Below are positions 1 through 6,366 of a DNA stretch of 20,137 nt, piece by piece. The first letter of the stretch is position 1. Each line of letters starts with the position of its first letter. A program made the translations under genes and the position numbers. Source of the DNA: UBA2942 sp045127535 (GTDB lineage: Bacteria; Bacillota; Clostridia; Lachnospirales; Lachnospiraceae); the NCBI GenBank assembly GCA_045127535.1, contig JBGVQN010000035.1, forward strand, positions 1-20,137, given 5' to 3'. The notes beneath the pieces were generated by a model. The model searched no databases. It was given only the letters and a program-made list of their open reading frames with translations, and was not told the DNA's origin.

Positions 1-16
1 CTGTAATGCACTACTC

Positions 17-95
17 ATAATAATAGCCTCCGTTGTCGCTGAGACTCTATGCTACTACCGTAGACTCTCAGTTACTATACGGAGACTATTATTTC
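17..95. repeat. Long nested imperfect hairpin
   Basis: Outer arms at 20-33 and 79-92 pair at 13 of 14 positions. Inner arms at 39-49 and 61-71 pair at 10 of 11, around an 11-nt loop. The single mismatches sit in otherwise perfect arms. No open frame covers it. It could be a structured RNA, a small palindromic repeat or part of an upstream leader. The window edge is too close to decide. Confidence 0.45.
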
Positions 96-132
96 ATGTG
101 CTTTGATCTGACGCAAGGTGCTGTTAGTTTTG

Positions 133-165
133 ACGCTTACGTTTGTGCCTACAAACGCATTGCGT
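133..165. repeat. Second small hairpin
   Basis: CGTTTGT (140-146) pairs with ACAAACG (151-157) around a 4-nt loop. An outer ACGC/GCGT pair (133-136, 162-165) extends it. It lies just after the long hairpin at 17-95, so 1-180 is a non-coding stretch with two consecutive stem-loops. Function not known. Confidence 0.4.
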
Positions 166-186
166 ATCTCCTTTGATTACCTCCCC

Positions 187-229
187 AAGTAGAAACAGGG
201 TTCAAAGGTGTATTATCCTTTGAACCCTG
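187..229 (-). terminator. Intrinsic terminator after the 69-aa gene
   Basis: A perfect 13-bp stem (196-208 with 217-229) has an 8-nt loop. Read on the minus strand it is followed by TTTCTACTT. It lies about 60 nt after the stop codon of the gene at 289-498. Confidence 0.7.
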
Positions 230-288
230 CCTATTATGCTATTCTGTACCATTTATGCCGTGAATATCCAAGTGTATTGCGTCTGACC

Positions 289-498
289 TTATTTCCGACG
301 ACGCAGGAGTGCAAGATACTTGGTGGGAGCACGCCTCAAGGAACCGCTCTCAGTATCTTTGACCAGAATCCGATGCTTTCCATCCTTGTGACCATCGACA
401 ACTACAAAAATGTGGTTCTTGGAAAAACCCTCATATTTGTTAGTCAGGACGACCTCGTCATTGGCAGAAAAGCGGGATCTTTCGATTCTTTTACCCAT
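289..498 (-). CDS. Small basic protein of unknown function (69 aa)
   Basis: I do not recognise this protein. It starts MGKRIERSRFSANDEVVL and ends in a basic tail, LALLRRRK. The start at 498 is chosen because AGGAGG sits 6-7 nt upstream; an ATG nine codons earlier has no such site. There is no signal peptide or membrane segment, so it is probably cytoplasmic. The alternation of short hydrophobic strands with charged turns is compatible with a small beta-barrel, but that is a guess. It has its own promoter (561-589) and terminator (187-229), so it looks monocistronic. An overlapping frame on the plus strand (208-504) has no comparable ribosome binding site and is judged a shadow. Confidence 0.65.
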   Translation of the reverse strand: MGKRIERSRFSANDEVVLTNKYEGFSKNHIFVVVDGHKDGKHRILVKDTESGSLRRAPTKYLALLRRRK

Positions 499-560
499 AG
501 TTGAACCTCCTTGTAATTTAGCCAAATTTGCTTGGGAGATATTGGCTCGGATAATTTGTT

Positions 561-589
561 ATTTTATCATTGGATAGGACTACTGTCAA
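561..589 (-). promoter_or_regulatory. Sigma-A promoter for the 69-aa gene
   Basis: On the minus strand TTGACA (584-589) and TAAAAT (561-566) are separated by exactly 17 bp. The start codon lies about 60 nt downstream. The -35 is a perfect consensus match. Confidence 0.7.
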
Positions 590-670
590 CAGCCAATGCT
601 GCTAAACAGCAAATATGCTCACATTTTGCCAAATACACAAAAAGTAGCGTGGTAAGTTTCGTTGACTGAT

Positions 671-1480
671 TTATATTATTTTTGACAGCTCAAGAAGATA
701 CTTTTTCTCGCTTAACATCATTTCACGAAGCTGAACAAACGGATACAAAAGGTTATTTACTTCCAGACCATTTTTCATTCTTTTATAAAGGTCTTCAGGT
801 ATACCGTTTGCTATCTCGCCTGAAATATAGCTAATAACATCTTTTTCGTCCAATGCCAACTCGTGGATTTCTGTCTGAACAAAAGCTCTGGAAATGTAGT
901 TGTTAGATTCGTTCACGAAATTGTTTAGAATACATGTTATTTCTGAATTCGATTCAGCAGTTTGTAAATAACGGATGATTTGATGTTTTAGCGCAAGTTC
1001 AGCGTCAAAAAAAGCATCTATCGCTGACTGCCAGCCAAAGAGCATTGAAGGTTGGTACAGATCTCGCATTTGCTGAAATGAAAAATCACTAGAATCGAAG
1101 AAATCACTTTTTGTTGTCATCCTTTCCGAAGCAGGAGTAACAACATAGTAAAACGTTTCAAAATATCTGTTAATATATTGCTTTAGGATTTCAGTACGCT
1201 GTGTTGTTAGAAGTTCCTTTAGCATATCATCTTCTTGTTTCTTCAACTTGTTGGCTTTATCATCAATAAAGAAGACAAGGAGCATAGAAGAGAATACGCC
1301 GATTGAAACATTGAACAAGATGTCCTTAACTCGTTCACAATCTATGTAGATAGATGACAGATTGTCCCAATTTATATCACTTTTAGCCCAAATTGCAACT
1401 ACCAAGCTAAAAACGAAAAATACAATTTTCGCATATAGATATATACGTTTTTTATGTTTAAGTTTTCTGCTTTTTTCCAT
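671..1480 (-). CDS. Unknown membrane-anchored protein (269 aa)
   Basis: Not recognised as a named family. The N-terminus is very basic (MEKSRKLKHKKRIY), followed by a membrane segment at about residues 16-34 and a second at about 60-77. The remaining ~190 residues are charged, mostly helical and probably cytoplasmic; the first stretch, rich in K, E and Q, could be a short coiled coil. The start at 1480 has an AAAGG site upstream and puts the basic stretch before the first membrane helix; the ATG 15 codons earlier lies closer to the promoter and lacks a clear site. It has a strong promoter of its own (1547-1576) and no gene in tandem. Membrane anchor plus cytoplasmic domain is a shape seen in signalling and defence proteins, but nothing specific supports either role. 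Confidence 0.7.
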   Translation of the reverse strand: MEKSRKLKHKKRIYLYAKIVFFVFSLVVAIWAKSDINWDNLSSIYIDCERVKDILFNVSIGVFSSMLLVFFIDDKANKLKKQEDDMLKELLTTQRTEILKQYINRYFETFYYVVTPASERMTTKSDFFDSSDFSFQQMRDLYQPSMLFGWQSAIDAFFDAELALKHQIIRYLQTAESNSEITCILNNFVNESNNYISRAFVQTEIHELALDEKDVISYISGEIANGIPEDLYKRMKNGLEVNNLLYPFVQLREMMLSEKKYLLELSKII

Positions 1481-1546
1481 TGGCACCAAACCTTTCACAA
1501 AAATCTGGAAATGAAAAAAATACAAGGTCTTGTTGACCCTTAGGAC

Positions 1547-1576
1547 AGTGTACCATGTTTGTAACTATTTTGTCAA
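1547..1576 (-). promoter_or_regulatory. Promoter for the 269-aa membrane protein gene
   Basis: On the minus strand TTGACA (1571-1576) and TACACT (1547-1552) are 18 bp apart. The -10 is preceded by TGG, giving an extended -10. The start codon is about 65 nt downstream. Confidence 0.65.
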
Positions 1577-2014
1577 GTGACATAATCCACAACAGGTTTT
1601 GATATTTTTTGACAATAGTCATTAAAATGCCGGAATTCCCCTTTTTGATGCAGAAATTAATCTTATTTGTGTGTTTTTTGCGTGCACAATAGCAAGAAAC
1701 TAAGTAGAAATATGTTTCCACTTTGAAAGGATTTTGAAATATTTGCTGTTGAGTTGAGAACAAAGTAAGGTCAAAAGATTACATATAGTTCACAAATAAT
1801 GGGGGTGCGATTTTTGTAAAGACTAAATAAGTGGTTACGGCTATCGTAAAAGCTTTGTGTTCTAGCTCTTACAATAGATGTTTTTTGCAATTAGCGCTCA
1901 AACGTACAAGCCACCCACTTTGCAAGAAATGGGTGGCTTGTGGTGTAAGCATGTACGATGTAACTTCCAAATGGGCCCTGAGTGTAACGGGATATTAGCG
2001 CTGCTACTGCCTGA
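1577..2014. other. AT-rich intergenic stretch
   Basis: No gene is supported here. A frame on the minus strand over 1458-1763 has no ribosome binding site and runs through the promoter at 1547-1576, so I reject it. The only structure I see is the stem-loop at 1907-1941. Confidence 0.5.
1907..1941. terminator. 12-bp stem-loop downstream of agrD
   Basis: ACAAGCCACCCA (1907-1918) pairs perfectly with TGGGTGGCTTGT (1930-1941) around an 11-nt loop. It lies about 75 nt past the agrD stop, where an agrBD terminator is expected. It lacks a following T-tract on either strand, so it may instead be a processing or stability element, or the end of a lost insertion sequence. Confidence 0.4.
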
Positions 2015-2185
2015 TTACCATTTAGTTTTGTTTTCCTTACCTAACGGGTAGTGCATTTGCTGTGGGCGCTTCGCCTGATATACGAAGCTTGAACAGCTAG
2101 GAGGCCATTCTCCTGAGTCCTTTTCAACCATTTTAGATACAACCGTTTTAGACATGCGCTGTATTGCTTCCTTTATTATTTTCAT
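2015..2185 (-). CDS. agrD: AgrD-like autoinducing peptide precursor (56 aa)
   Basis: This is the precursor of a cyclic peptide signal that AgrB would process and export. It has the three expected parts: an amphipathic leader (about residues 1-22), a short core, and a tail with a conserved proline. The core is CSSFV (Cys31 to Val35), then YQAKRP with Pro41. In Staphylococcus aureus AgrD the five-residue thiolactone ring CDFIM is likewise followed six residues later by proline, which supports a ring between Cys31 and the carboxyl of Val35. Residues such as WPPS before Cys31 could form an exocyclic tail. The start at 2185 has AGGAGG upstream and overlaps the agrB stop by 4 nt (ATGA), indicating translational coupling. 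The C-terminal tail, with HYPLGKENKTKW after the proline region, is longer than usual. Ring and cleavage sites are inferred. Confidence 0.8.
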   Translation of the reverse strand: MKIIKEAIQRMSKTVVSKMVEKDSGEWPPSCSSFVYQAKRPQQMHYPLGKENKTKW

Positions 2186-2754
2186 TTGTGATTCCTCCTT
2201 TTGGGCATGTATGCGAGGCAAAGTAGAAATGTTGCCATAGCAATTCCGACTGTTAGTCCTTTGGCGATGTTTAGTAGGTTCGTTACAGCACAAGTTGCAA
2301 CTGCTATATTAAGATATGAAATAGTGCTGCAGGATTTCTCTTTAAGTGCTATTATTTCTTCTTCTGTTAGATGAATATTTGGATGGTTATATGGGGCCAG
2401 AACAGTAATCGCAATCCTGCCCACAATATTGATCCAGATTATGCTAGCCAAATTGAGTGACGGATAAAGAAAACATAAAAAGAAGCATTCGAGCAATAGC
2501 GATGCACACAGGCATCCACAAAAAGTTTTGGCGTGAAAACCATTTGTGTATCTTTTAAGCGAAAAAAAACCAATAAAAAAAGAAATTGCAACTAAAGGCT
2601 TTGATAAAGATGCTGCCAAAATAAGAAAGGGGACCAAGACAAGAAATGTTGATAATCGTTTTTCAATTCCATATCTAAGCCACTCGATTTTCTTAGCTTC
2701 AACAAATCCGTTTTTAATACAAAAGCAAACAATTGTGTCTACTATGAAGCTCAA
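2182..2754 (-). CDS. agrB: AgrB-like peptide-processing membrane endopeptidase (190 aa)
   Basis: AgrB proteins are membrane cysteine proteases that cut the C-terminal tail from AgrD and form the thiolactone. The signature is visible as RYTNGFHAKTFCGC, with His74 and Cys81 seven residues apart, matching the spacing of the catalytic His77/Cys84 pair of S. aureus AgrB. About five to six hydrophobic segments follow, and the length is typical. I place the start at a TTG (2754), eight bases after GGGAGG; no ATG fits, and the frame further upstream runs through the promoter and terminator before it. The gene overlaps agrD by 4 nt and is transcribed from a promoter with twin repeats (2779-2845), separately from agrA-agrC. 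Confidence 0.87.
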   Translation of the reverse strand: MSFIVDTIVCFCIKNGFVEAKKIEWLRYGIEKRLSTFLVLVPFLILAASLSKPLVAISFFIGFFSLKRYTNGFHAKTFCGCLCASLLLECFFLCFLYPSLNLASIIWINIVGRIAITVLAPYNHPNIHLTEEEIIALKEKSCSTISYLNIAVATCAVTNLLNIAKGLTVGIAMATFLLCLAYMPKRRNHK

Positions 2755-2778
2755 GAATTTAACCTCCCTTTTTGTAAT

Positions 2779-2845
2779 ATAATAGCATCTTCTATTATTT
2801 GACTCTATCCTTTTAGCACGAAATATGAAAAATAATGCACGAAAT
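2779..2845 (-). promoter_or_regulatory. agrBD promoter with AgrA-type twin direct repeats
   Basis: Read on the minus strand, two identical 9-mers ATTTCGTGC (2837-2845 and 2816-2824) are separated by 12 bp. This 21-bp period puts them on one DNA face. Then come 31 bp and an extended -10, TGC-TATTAT (2779-2787). There is no good -35, as expected for an activated promoter. LytTR regulators such as AgrA bind paired 9-bp direct repeats with 12-13 bp spacing, so this is most likely the AgrA operator closing the autoinduction loop. Confidence 0.75.
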
Positions 2846-2876
2846 AAGAAAACCGCACACGGATTAACGTGTGCGG
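2840..2876 (-). terminator. Intrinsic terminator between agrC and agrB
   Basis: CCGCACACG pairs with CGTGTGCGG (2868-2876 and 2853-2861) around a 6-nt loop, followed on the minus strand by TTTTCTTATTT. It sits 9 nt after the agrC stop. The T-tract runs into the first repeat of the agrBD operator. Confidence 0.85.
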
Positions 2877-2884
2877 AACAATAA

Positions 2885-4171
2885 TTATTTGCGGCACAGA
2901 GGTATCTCTGCAGCAAATGTAAACCAGCCGTTTTGATAATCAAACGCGAATTCTGCATGAAGTTGATTCAGAATAAACTGGATACGTGGGAGGCCATATC
3001 CGTGATCTTCTCGTGGTTCTTTACTAGTCGGAATATAACCGTTTTTGATTGGAACTGGAGCAGAAGTGTTTTTTATTGACACAAAAAAAGTTTCCTGAGC
3101 TACAAGCTTACAAATGATTTGTCGTTCATCCTTTAGGCGACAGCACGCTTCGATTGCATTGTCTAATAGATTTGATAGCAACACGGTCAACATATCTGTA
3201 CTGACTTCAACGCATGACAGATCATTTATGTTCATTTGCATGTCGATTCCAAAATCTTTCGCCATTTGACTCTTATGATTTAGAATAGCGTCAATAATAG
3301 GATGTCCAGAATTTGCGCAAAAAATCCTGGTTGACTGCATGCCTTGTAATTCTCGTACATAATCTTGAGCCTTTGCCACCTCGCCCATACACAGCAAGTC
3401 GGAAATTGTTTGTAGTTGGTTTTTAAATTCATGCGATAACTTCCGTTGGCTGCGATAGCTCCTTTCCAAAGCCAAAATATGTTCCGTCTGGAGTTCGCGC
3501 TCCTGATTCAATAACGACATCTCTTTCAGTTCTTTTGAAGTTGTTTCCATCTGCTTTAGTAAATATATAGTTGCAATATTTACACCTGCCAAGATACAAC
3601 TAAACAGTACAGCATTGGAAGAAAGATCCGAATCATTTTTGCTCATATGAAAAATTACTAACATCATTACAAAAGAGAGACATGGAAACAGAGAAGATAA
3701 GAAAATCCAGTGTCCTTTTATAGAGTGAATATCGGGGGATCTGCGGAGCTGCCCAATAATCCATACAGTAAAAATAAGAAAGAAACGAGCTGCAGTGCAT
3801 ACAGTGGTATACAAAGCTTTTCTCCATATTAGCTGCGATAAGCTGATGTCTAAAAAGGCACTGATACCGTATAAAACAACAGTATCCGCAATACCCATGA
3901 TGCTACTGCCGAGCAACACTACAATCGCATGTTGAAACCATTTCCCTTCAAATAAGTAGTTGGATACAATACCATAATAAAAGATGAAAACCACGGTTTG
4001 TATTTGTTGGGGGAACTCGAAGAAAGTAACTGCTACGCCAACGCTCCAAACTAAGAACAGCGTAAGATAATATCGTTTGGCCTTGACTTTTGGCTGGAAA
4101 AAATTTTTCCAAAACAGTTGATAAAACCATAACTCAAGAAGAATCCAAAGAGCCGTTATTGCTTGCGACAT
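2885..4171 (-). CDS. agrC: AgrC-like sensor histidine kinase (428 aa)
   Basis: This is the membrane receptor for the cyclic peptide; it autophosphorylates and passes phosphate to the response regulator. The N-terminal ~205 residues contain about six to seven membrane segments. A coiled-coil linker (about 207-240) leads to the phosphoacceptor region LSHEFKNQL with His247. The GHKL ATPase domain has an N-box around Asn334/Asn338 (LLSNLLDNAIEA) and a G-box GYGL at 391-394. This subfamily (HPK10) lacks a classical HisKA dimerisation domain and matches this layout. The ATG follows the agrA stop with no gap (TAA then ATG), and AAAGGTGG upstream serves as its ribosome binding site. A terminator right after the gene isolates it from agrB. 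Confidence 0.85.
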   Translation of the reverse strand: MSQAITALWILLELWFYQLFWKNFFQPKVKAKRYYLTLFLVWSVGVAVTFFEFPQQIQTVVFIFYYGIVSNYLFEGKWFQHAIVVLLGSSIMGIADTVVLYGISAFLDISLSQLIWRKALYTTVCTAARFFLIFTVWIIGQLRRSPDIHSIKGHWIFLSSLFPCLSFVMMLVIFHMSKNDSDLSSNAVLFSCILAGVNIATIYLLKQMETTSKELKEMSLLNQERELQTEHILALERSYRSQRKLSHEFKNQLQTISDLLCMGEVAKAQDYVRELQGMQSTRIFCANSGHPIIDAILNHKSQMAKDFGIDMQMNINDLSCVEVSTDMLTVLLSNLLDNAIEACCRLKDERQIICKLVAQETFFVSIKNTSAPVPIKNGYIPTSKEPREDHGYGLPRIQFILNQLHAEFAFDYQNGWFTFAAEIPLCRK

Positions 4172-4900
4172 TTATTTTCCACCTTTCCAAAGTAGATACT
4201 TTTTCTTTTGTTCAGCATAACTTTTCTGGCTTACTTTTAGAGCCTTTCCGGTGTCTAAGATGGCTTCGGTACACTGATATTTTTGAATTCTTCGCATGTT
4301 AACTAAAAAACTTTTCTGAATCCGCAAGAATCCTTGACTTTCTAGCTGTCGTTCCAAGCTGGTCAGTGTAGCATAGAGCTTGTATTCCTTTGACTTTGAG
4401 GTACCAGGGACCTGGGTATAAATCACGGCAGTATGAGCCTGTGATTCAATATATAAAATATCAGCCAAGGGGAGAACAATGGTCTCGCCAGAAATATTTA
4501 AAATAATTGTTTCTTGAACAACTTGTAGCTTTTCGAGAGCTTGCTGCAAAAATCGTTCCAGTTTTGAATGAACTTCGCTTTTTAGCACATATCGGAATGC
4601 TTGCACTTCGTACCCTTCAGGCGCATATTCTATGTAGTTCGTTACAAATATAATCACGGCGGTTTCATTTACATTGCGGACTTTTTTCGCAATGTCAATG
4701 CCAGTATATTTTTTGTCTACAAAGTCAATGTCAAGAAAAAATATATCGGCTATTGGCAGTAAAGAAGCAGGAATTGCTTCTGCACTTGCAAAGGTATGAA
4801 TTACCGATTCAGTTTTATTCTTCTTCAAAATTGCTCGAATTGCAACACGCAGACTTTCGAGAAATACTTGATTATCGTCGCATAGTATAATCCGGATCAT
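4172..4900 (-). CDS. agrA: AgrA-like LytTR response regulator (242 aa)
   Basis: This is the cytoplasmic response regulator partner of the kinase. The receiver domain (about residues 1-125) shows the acidic pocket Asp8-Asp9 in IILCDDN, the phosphoacceptor Asp57 in FFLDIDF, and the conserved Lys107. The LytTR DNA-binding domain occupies about 140-235, with the typical FLRIQKSFLVNMRRI stretch near 191-205. LytTR domains bind direct repeats such as those found at 2816-2845. I chose the start at 4900 because GGAG lies five bases upstream and the protein then begins MIRIILCDD, as usual in the family. An ATG 22 codons earlier (4966) with a weaker AGAGG site is an alternative. It is the first gene of the agrA-agrC transcript. 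Confidence 0.85.
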   Translation of the reverse strand: MIRIILCDDNQVFLESLRVAIRAILKKNKTESVIHTFASAEAIPASLLPIADIFFLDIDFVDKKYTGIDIAKKVRNVNETAVIIFVTNYIEYAPEGYEVQAFRYVLKSEVHSKLERFLQQALEKLQVVQETIILNISGETIVLPLADILYIESQAHTAVIYTQVPGTSKSKEYKLYATLTSLERQLESQGFLRIQKSFLVNMRRIQKYQCTEAILDTGKALKVSQKSYAEQKKKYLLWKGGK

Positions 4901-5015
4901 TTTGGCTCCAATCTCTGCTTGACAGTACTTGCTGGAAGCAAATGTTTTTTCTTTTTCTCCCATCATACTCAGAAAAACCTCTCTTTCAAGTTAATTTCCC
5001 AAAATGTTCAGTATA

Positions 5016-5024
5016 ATTATAGCA
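5016..5024 (-). promoter_or_regulatory. Extended -10 promoter for agrA-agrC
   Basis: On the minus strand TGC-TATAAT is a perfect extended -10 with no clear -35. It lies about 115 nt before the chosen agrA start. The promoter is back to back with that of the XRE gene, so the regulator at 5108 could act on both. Confidence 0.55.
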
Positions 5025-5061
5025 TATCTGTCAATATCTCTAATAAAGCCAAACATCGCCG

Positions 5062-5070
5062 TGGTATTAT
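5062..5070 (+). promoter_or_regulatory. Extended -10 promoter for the XRE gene
   Basis: TGG-TATTAT lies about 38 nt before the ATG of the regulator. No good -35 is visible. Other TATATT/TATAAA matches overlap just downstream, so the exact -10 is uncertain. Confidence 0.4.
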
Positions 5071-5107
5071 ATATTATAAAGTTCGATATGTTTAGGAGTA
5101 AGGTAAC

Positions 5108-5470
5108 ATGTATGATTTGGGCTCGCGATTGAAGAAAATTCGCAGTGAACGTGGCCTTTCTCAGAGAGCACTTGGTGAGAGAATTAGCAAGAGTGCAGGA
5201 ACCATTAGTAGTTATGAGACCAATATACAAGTGCCACCTACAGAAGTATTGGTAAGTATTGCACGAGTGCTAAATGTACCACTTGATTATTTTGTGGATT
5301 TGAATTGTGATGCAATATACTCAGATAGCGCGTTATCACCTCAACAAAAGGAAGTTGTAGATTTGCTCTTCAGAGAATTCAGCTCGCCTTCAAACACAGG
5401 TGAAGAGCTCTCAGTCCAGCAAATACAAATTATCCAAAAACTGATTTTAATTTTCTCAAATAACTGCTAG
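5108..5470 (+). CDS. XRE-family transcriptional regulator (120 aa)
   Basis: A helix-turn-helix of the Cro/C1 type fills residues 5-62: LGSRLKKIRSERGLSQRALG, then the recognition region around SAGTISSYE, and the typical end NVPLDYFVD. The C-terminal half (about 70-120) is helical and probably mediates dimerisation; it matches no sensor domain I know. AGGAG and AAGG lie just upstream of the ATG. The gene is divergent from agrA with promoters back to back, so control of the agrA-agrC promoter, of itself, or of both is plausible but not shown. A strong terminator follows the stop codon at once, so it is monocistronic. Confidence 0.85.
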   Translation: MYDLGSRLKKIRSERGLSQRALGERISKSAGTISSYETNIQVPPTEVLVSIARVLNVPLDYFVDLNCDAIYSDSALSPQQKEVVDLLFREFSSPSNTGEELSVQQIQIIQKLILIFSNNC

Positions 5471-5471
5471 T

Positions 5472-5505
5472 AAAAAGCTGTGCATGATTTTATGCACAGC
5501 TTTTT
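5472..5505 (+). terminator. Terminator after the XRE gene
   Basis: A perfect 14-bp stem (5472-5485 with 5492-5505) has the loop GATTTT and ends in TTTTT. The five A residues at the other end would let it work on both strands. It insulates the regulated promoter that starts at 5508. Confidence 0.88.
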
Positions 5506-5507
5506 AC

Positions 5508-5574
5508 ATTTCGTGTCAGAGCATCCTCATTTTATGATGAATTAATGGCAACGAAATGAATACTGTGTTATGCT
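5508..5574 (+). promoter_or_regulatory. Candidate AgrA-regulated promoter before the secreted protein
   Basis: ATTTCGTGT (5508-5516) matches the agrBD repeat at 8 of 9 positions. After 12 bp comes ATTTTATGA (5529-5537), a weaker copy. After another 31 bp comes an extended -10, TGT-TATGCT (5566-5574). Spacing is identical to the agrBD promoter at every step (9-12-9-31-TGn), and again there is no clear -35. The match in geometry is the main evidence; binding by AgrA is inferred. Confidence 0.6.
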
Positions 5575-5756
5575 TTCGCTACACAAAGTGCAAGGACGTT
5601 TGAATTGTATGAATCTGTCTGATCAACAGTTCATAAGTTGCCCAGATTCATTGGAGCGTGCACATCCAAGAGAATTGCGTATAGCCTGCCATAGATCATC
5701 AGTGGCAGGGGCATGGGATGATGATTTACACATCAGAACGAATAAAGGAGGATTTT
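5575..5756 (+). other. Long structured 5' leader
   Basis: About 175 nt separate the -10 at 5569-5574 from the start codon at 5757. ATGAATCTG (5609-5617) pairs with CAGATTCAT (5643-5651), and CCTGCCA pairs with TGGCAGG further on (about 5687-5711). A short open frame here (5570-5770) has no good ribosome binding site and runs into the next gene, so I do not call it. The leader may control translation or act as an RNA. Confidence 0.4.
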
Positions 5757-6242
5757 ATGAAACTGGTTAAAAGAACACTGGCATTGGCCCTGGCAGTCAT
5801 GATGATTATGGCTGTTCTGGTTGTTCCTGCATCTGCAGCAAGCAGCACGTGGGTAAACAGATTTGCAAACTTTGCAACGACCAGCGTAAACAGTTATACG
5901 ACTGGATACGCAAGTGCTGTTCAGAGTATTCTTCTGGGATACAGCGGAACTTCCAGCATGATTTCCAGTTCCGGTGGTGTTGACGGCATGTTTGGCACCA
6001 ACACCAAGAATGCTGTCATCGTTTTCCAGAATGCTAAGGGTCTTTCCGCTGACGGCATTGTTGGCTCTGGCACTTGGCGTGCAATGGCTACTGCTATGAC
6101 CGAATCTACCAGCGGCAGCACTACCAATTTGCTGATGGGAAGCAGAACTGCCATCACTGCTATTTATAGCAGCTCTGTGTACAACTTCTACTACCGTACC
6201 ACTTCCGGCGGTCTCGGTAGCGTATTCCACACTGCATATTAA
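5757..6242 (+). CDS. Secreted peptidoglycan-binding-like protein (161 aa)
   Basis: A signal peptide is clear: MKLVKR, a hydrophobic core to about residue 24, and cleavage after ASA at residue 27. Residues about 52-110 look like a PG_binding_1 domain, with VDGMFGTNTKNAVIVFQ and LSADGIVGSGTWRAM, the usual pattern of this wall-binding fold. A Ser/Thr-rich linker and about 45 residues of unknown type follow, with no catalytic domain. It is exported and likely sits in the cell wall. The start is fixed by AAAGGAGG five bases upstream. The gene has its own promoter with AgrA-like repeats, a long leader and a terminator, so it looks like a dedicated output of the quorum-sensing system. It could be a wall-binding effector or a small structural protein; no enzyme motif is visible. 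Confidence 0.8.
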   Translation: MKLVKRTLALALAVMMIMAVLVVPASAASSTWVNRFANFATTSVNSYTTGYASAVQSILLGYSGTSSMISSSGGVDGMFGTNTKNAVIVFQNAKGLSADGIVGSGTWRAMATAMTESTSGSTTNLLMGSRTAITAIYSSSVYNFYYRTTSGGLGSVFHTAY

Positions 6243-6296
6243 TCGCAGCGTTGTTGCATAGAAACATGCACTATCGAGATAACTAACTTTTTCTGG

Positions 6297-6334
6297 GGCA
6301 CTGGTCGTCTTGACCAGTGCCTTCAGAGATTTTT
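6297..6334 (+). terminator. Terminator after the secreted protein gene
   Basis: A perfect 10-bp stem, GGCACTGGTC with GACCAGTGCC (6297-6306, 6312-6321), has a 5-nt loop. It is followed within ten bases by TTTTT. Confidence 0.7.
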
Positions 6335-6366
6335 GCTATGTATCCAATAGCAAGGAAAGGAATAAT

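Noticed and set aside
208..504. 98-codon plus-strand frame over the start of the window
   Set aside because: No ribosome binding site; it lies over the better-supported minus-strand gene at 289-498 and that gene's terminator.
1458..1763. 101-codon minus-strand frame
   Set aside because: Contains the -35/-10 promoter of the next gene, overlaps that gene and has no ribosome binding site.
1907..1941. CRISPR repeat or insertion-sequence end
   Set aside because: Only one copy of the hairpin in the window; no spacers and no transposase nearby.
5570..5770. 66-codon plus-strand frame in the leader of the secreted protein
   Set aside because: Starts almost on the -10, lacks a good ribosome binding site and overlaps the real start at 5757.
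5733..6230. 165-codon minus-strand frame opposite the secreted protein
   Set aside because: Low-complexity Ser/His-rich product opposite a gene with a clear signal peptide and wall-binding domain; a shadow.
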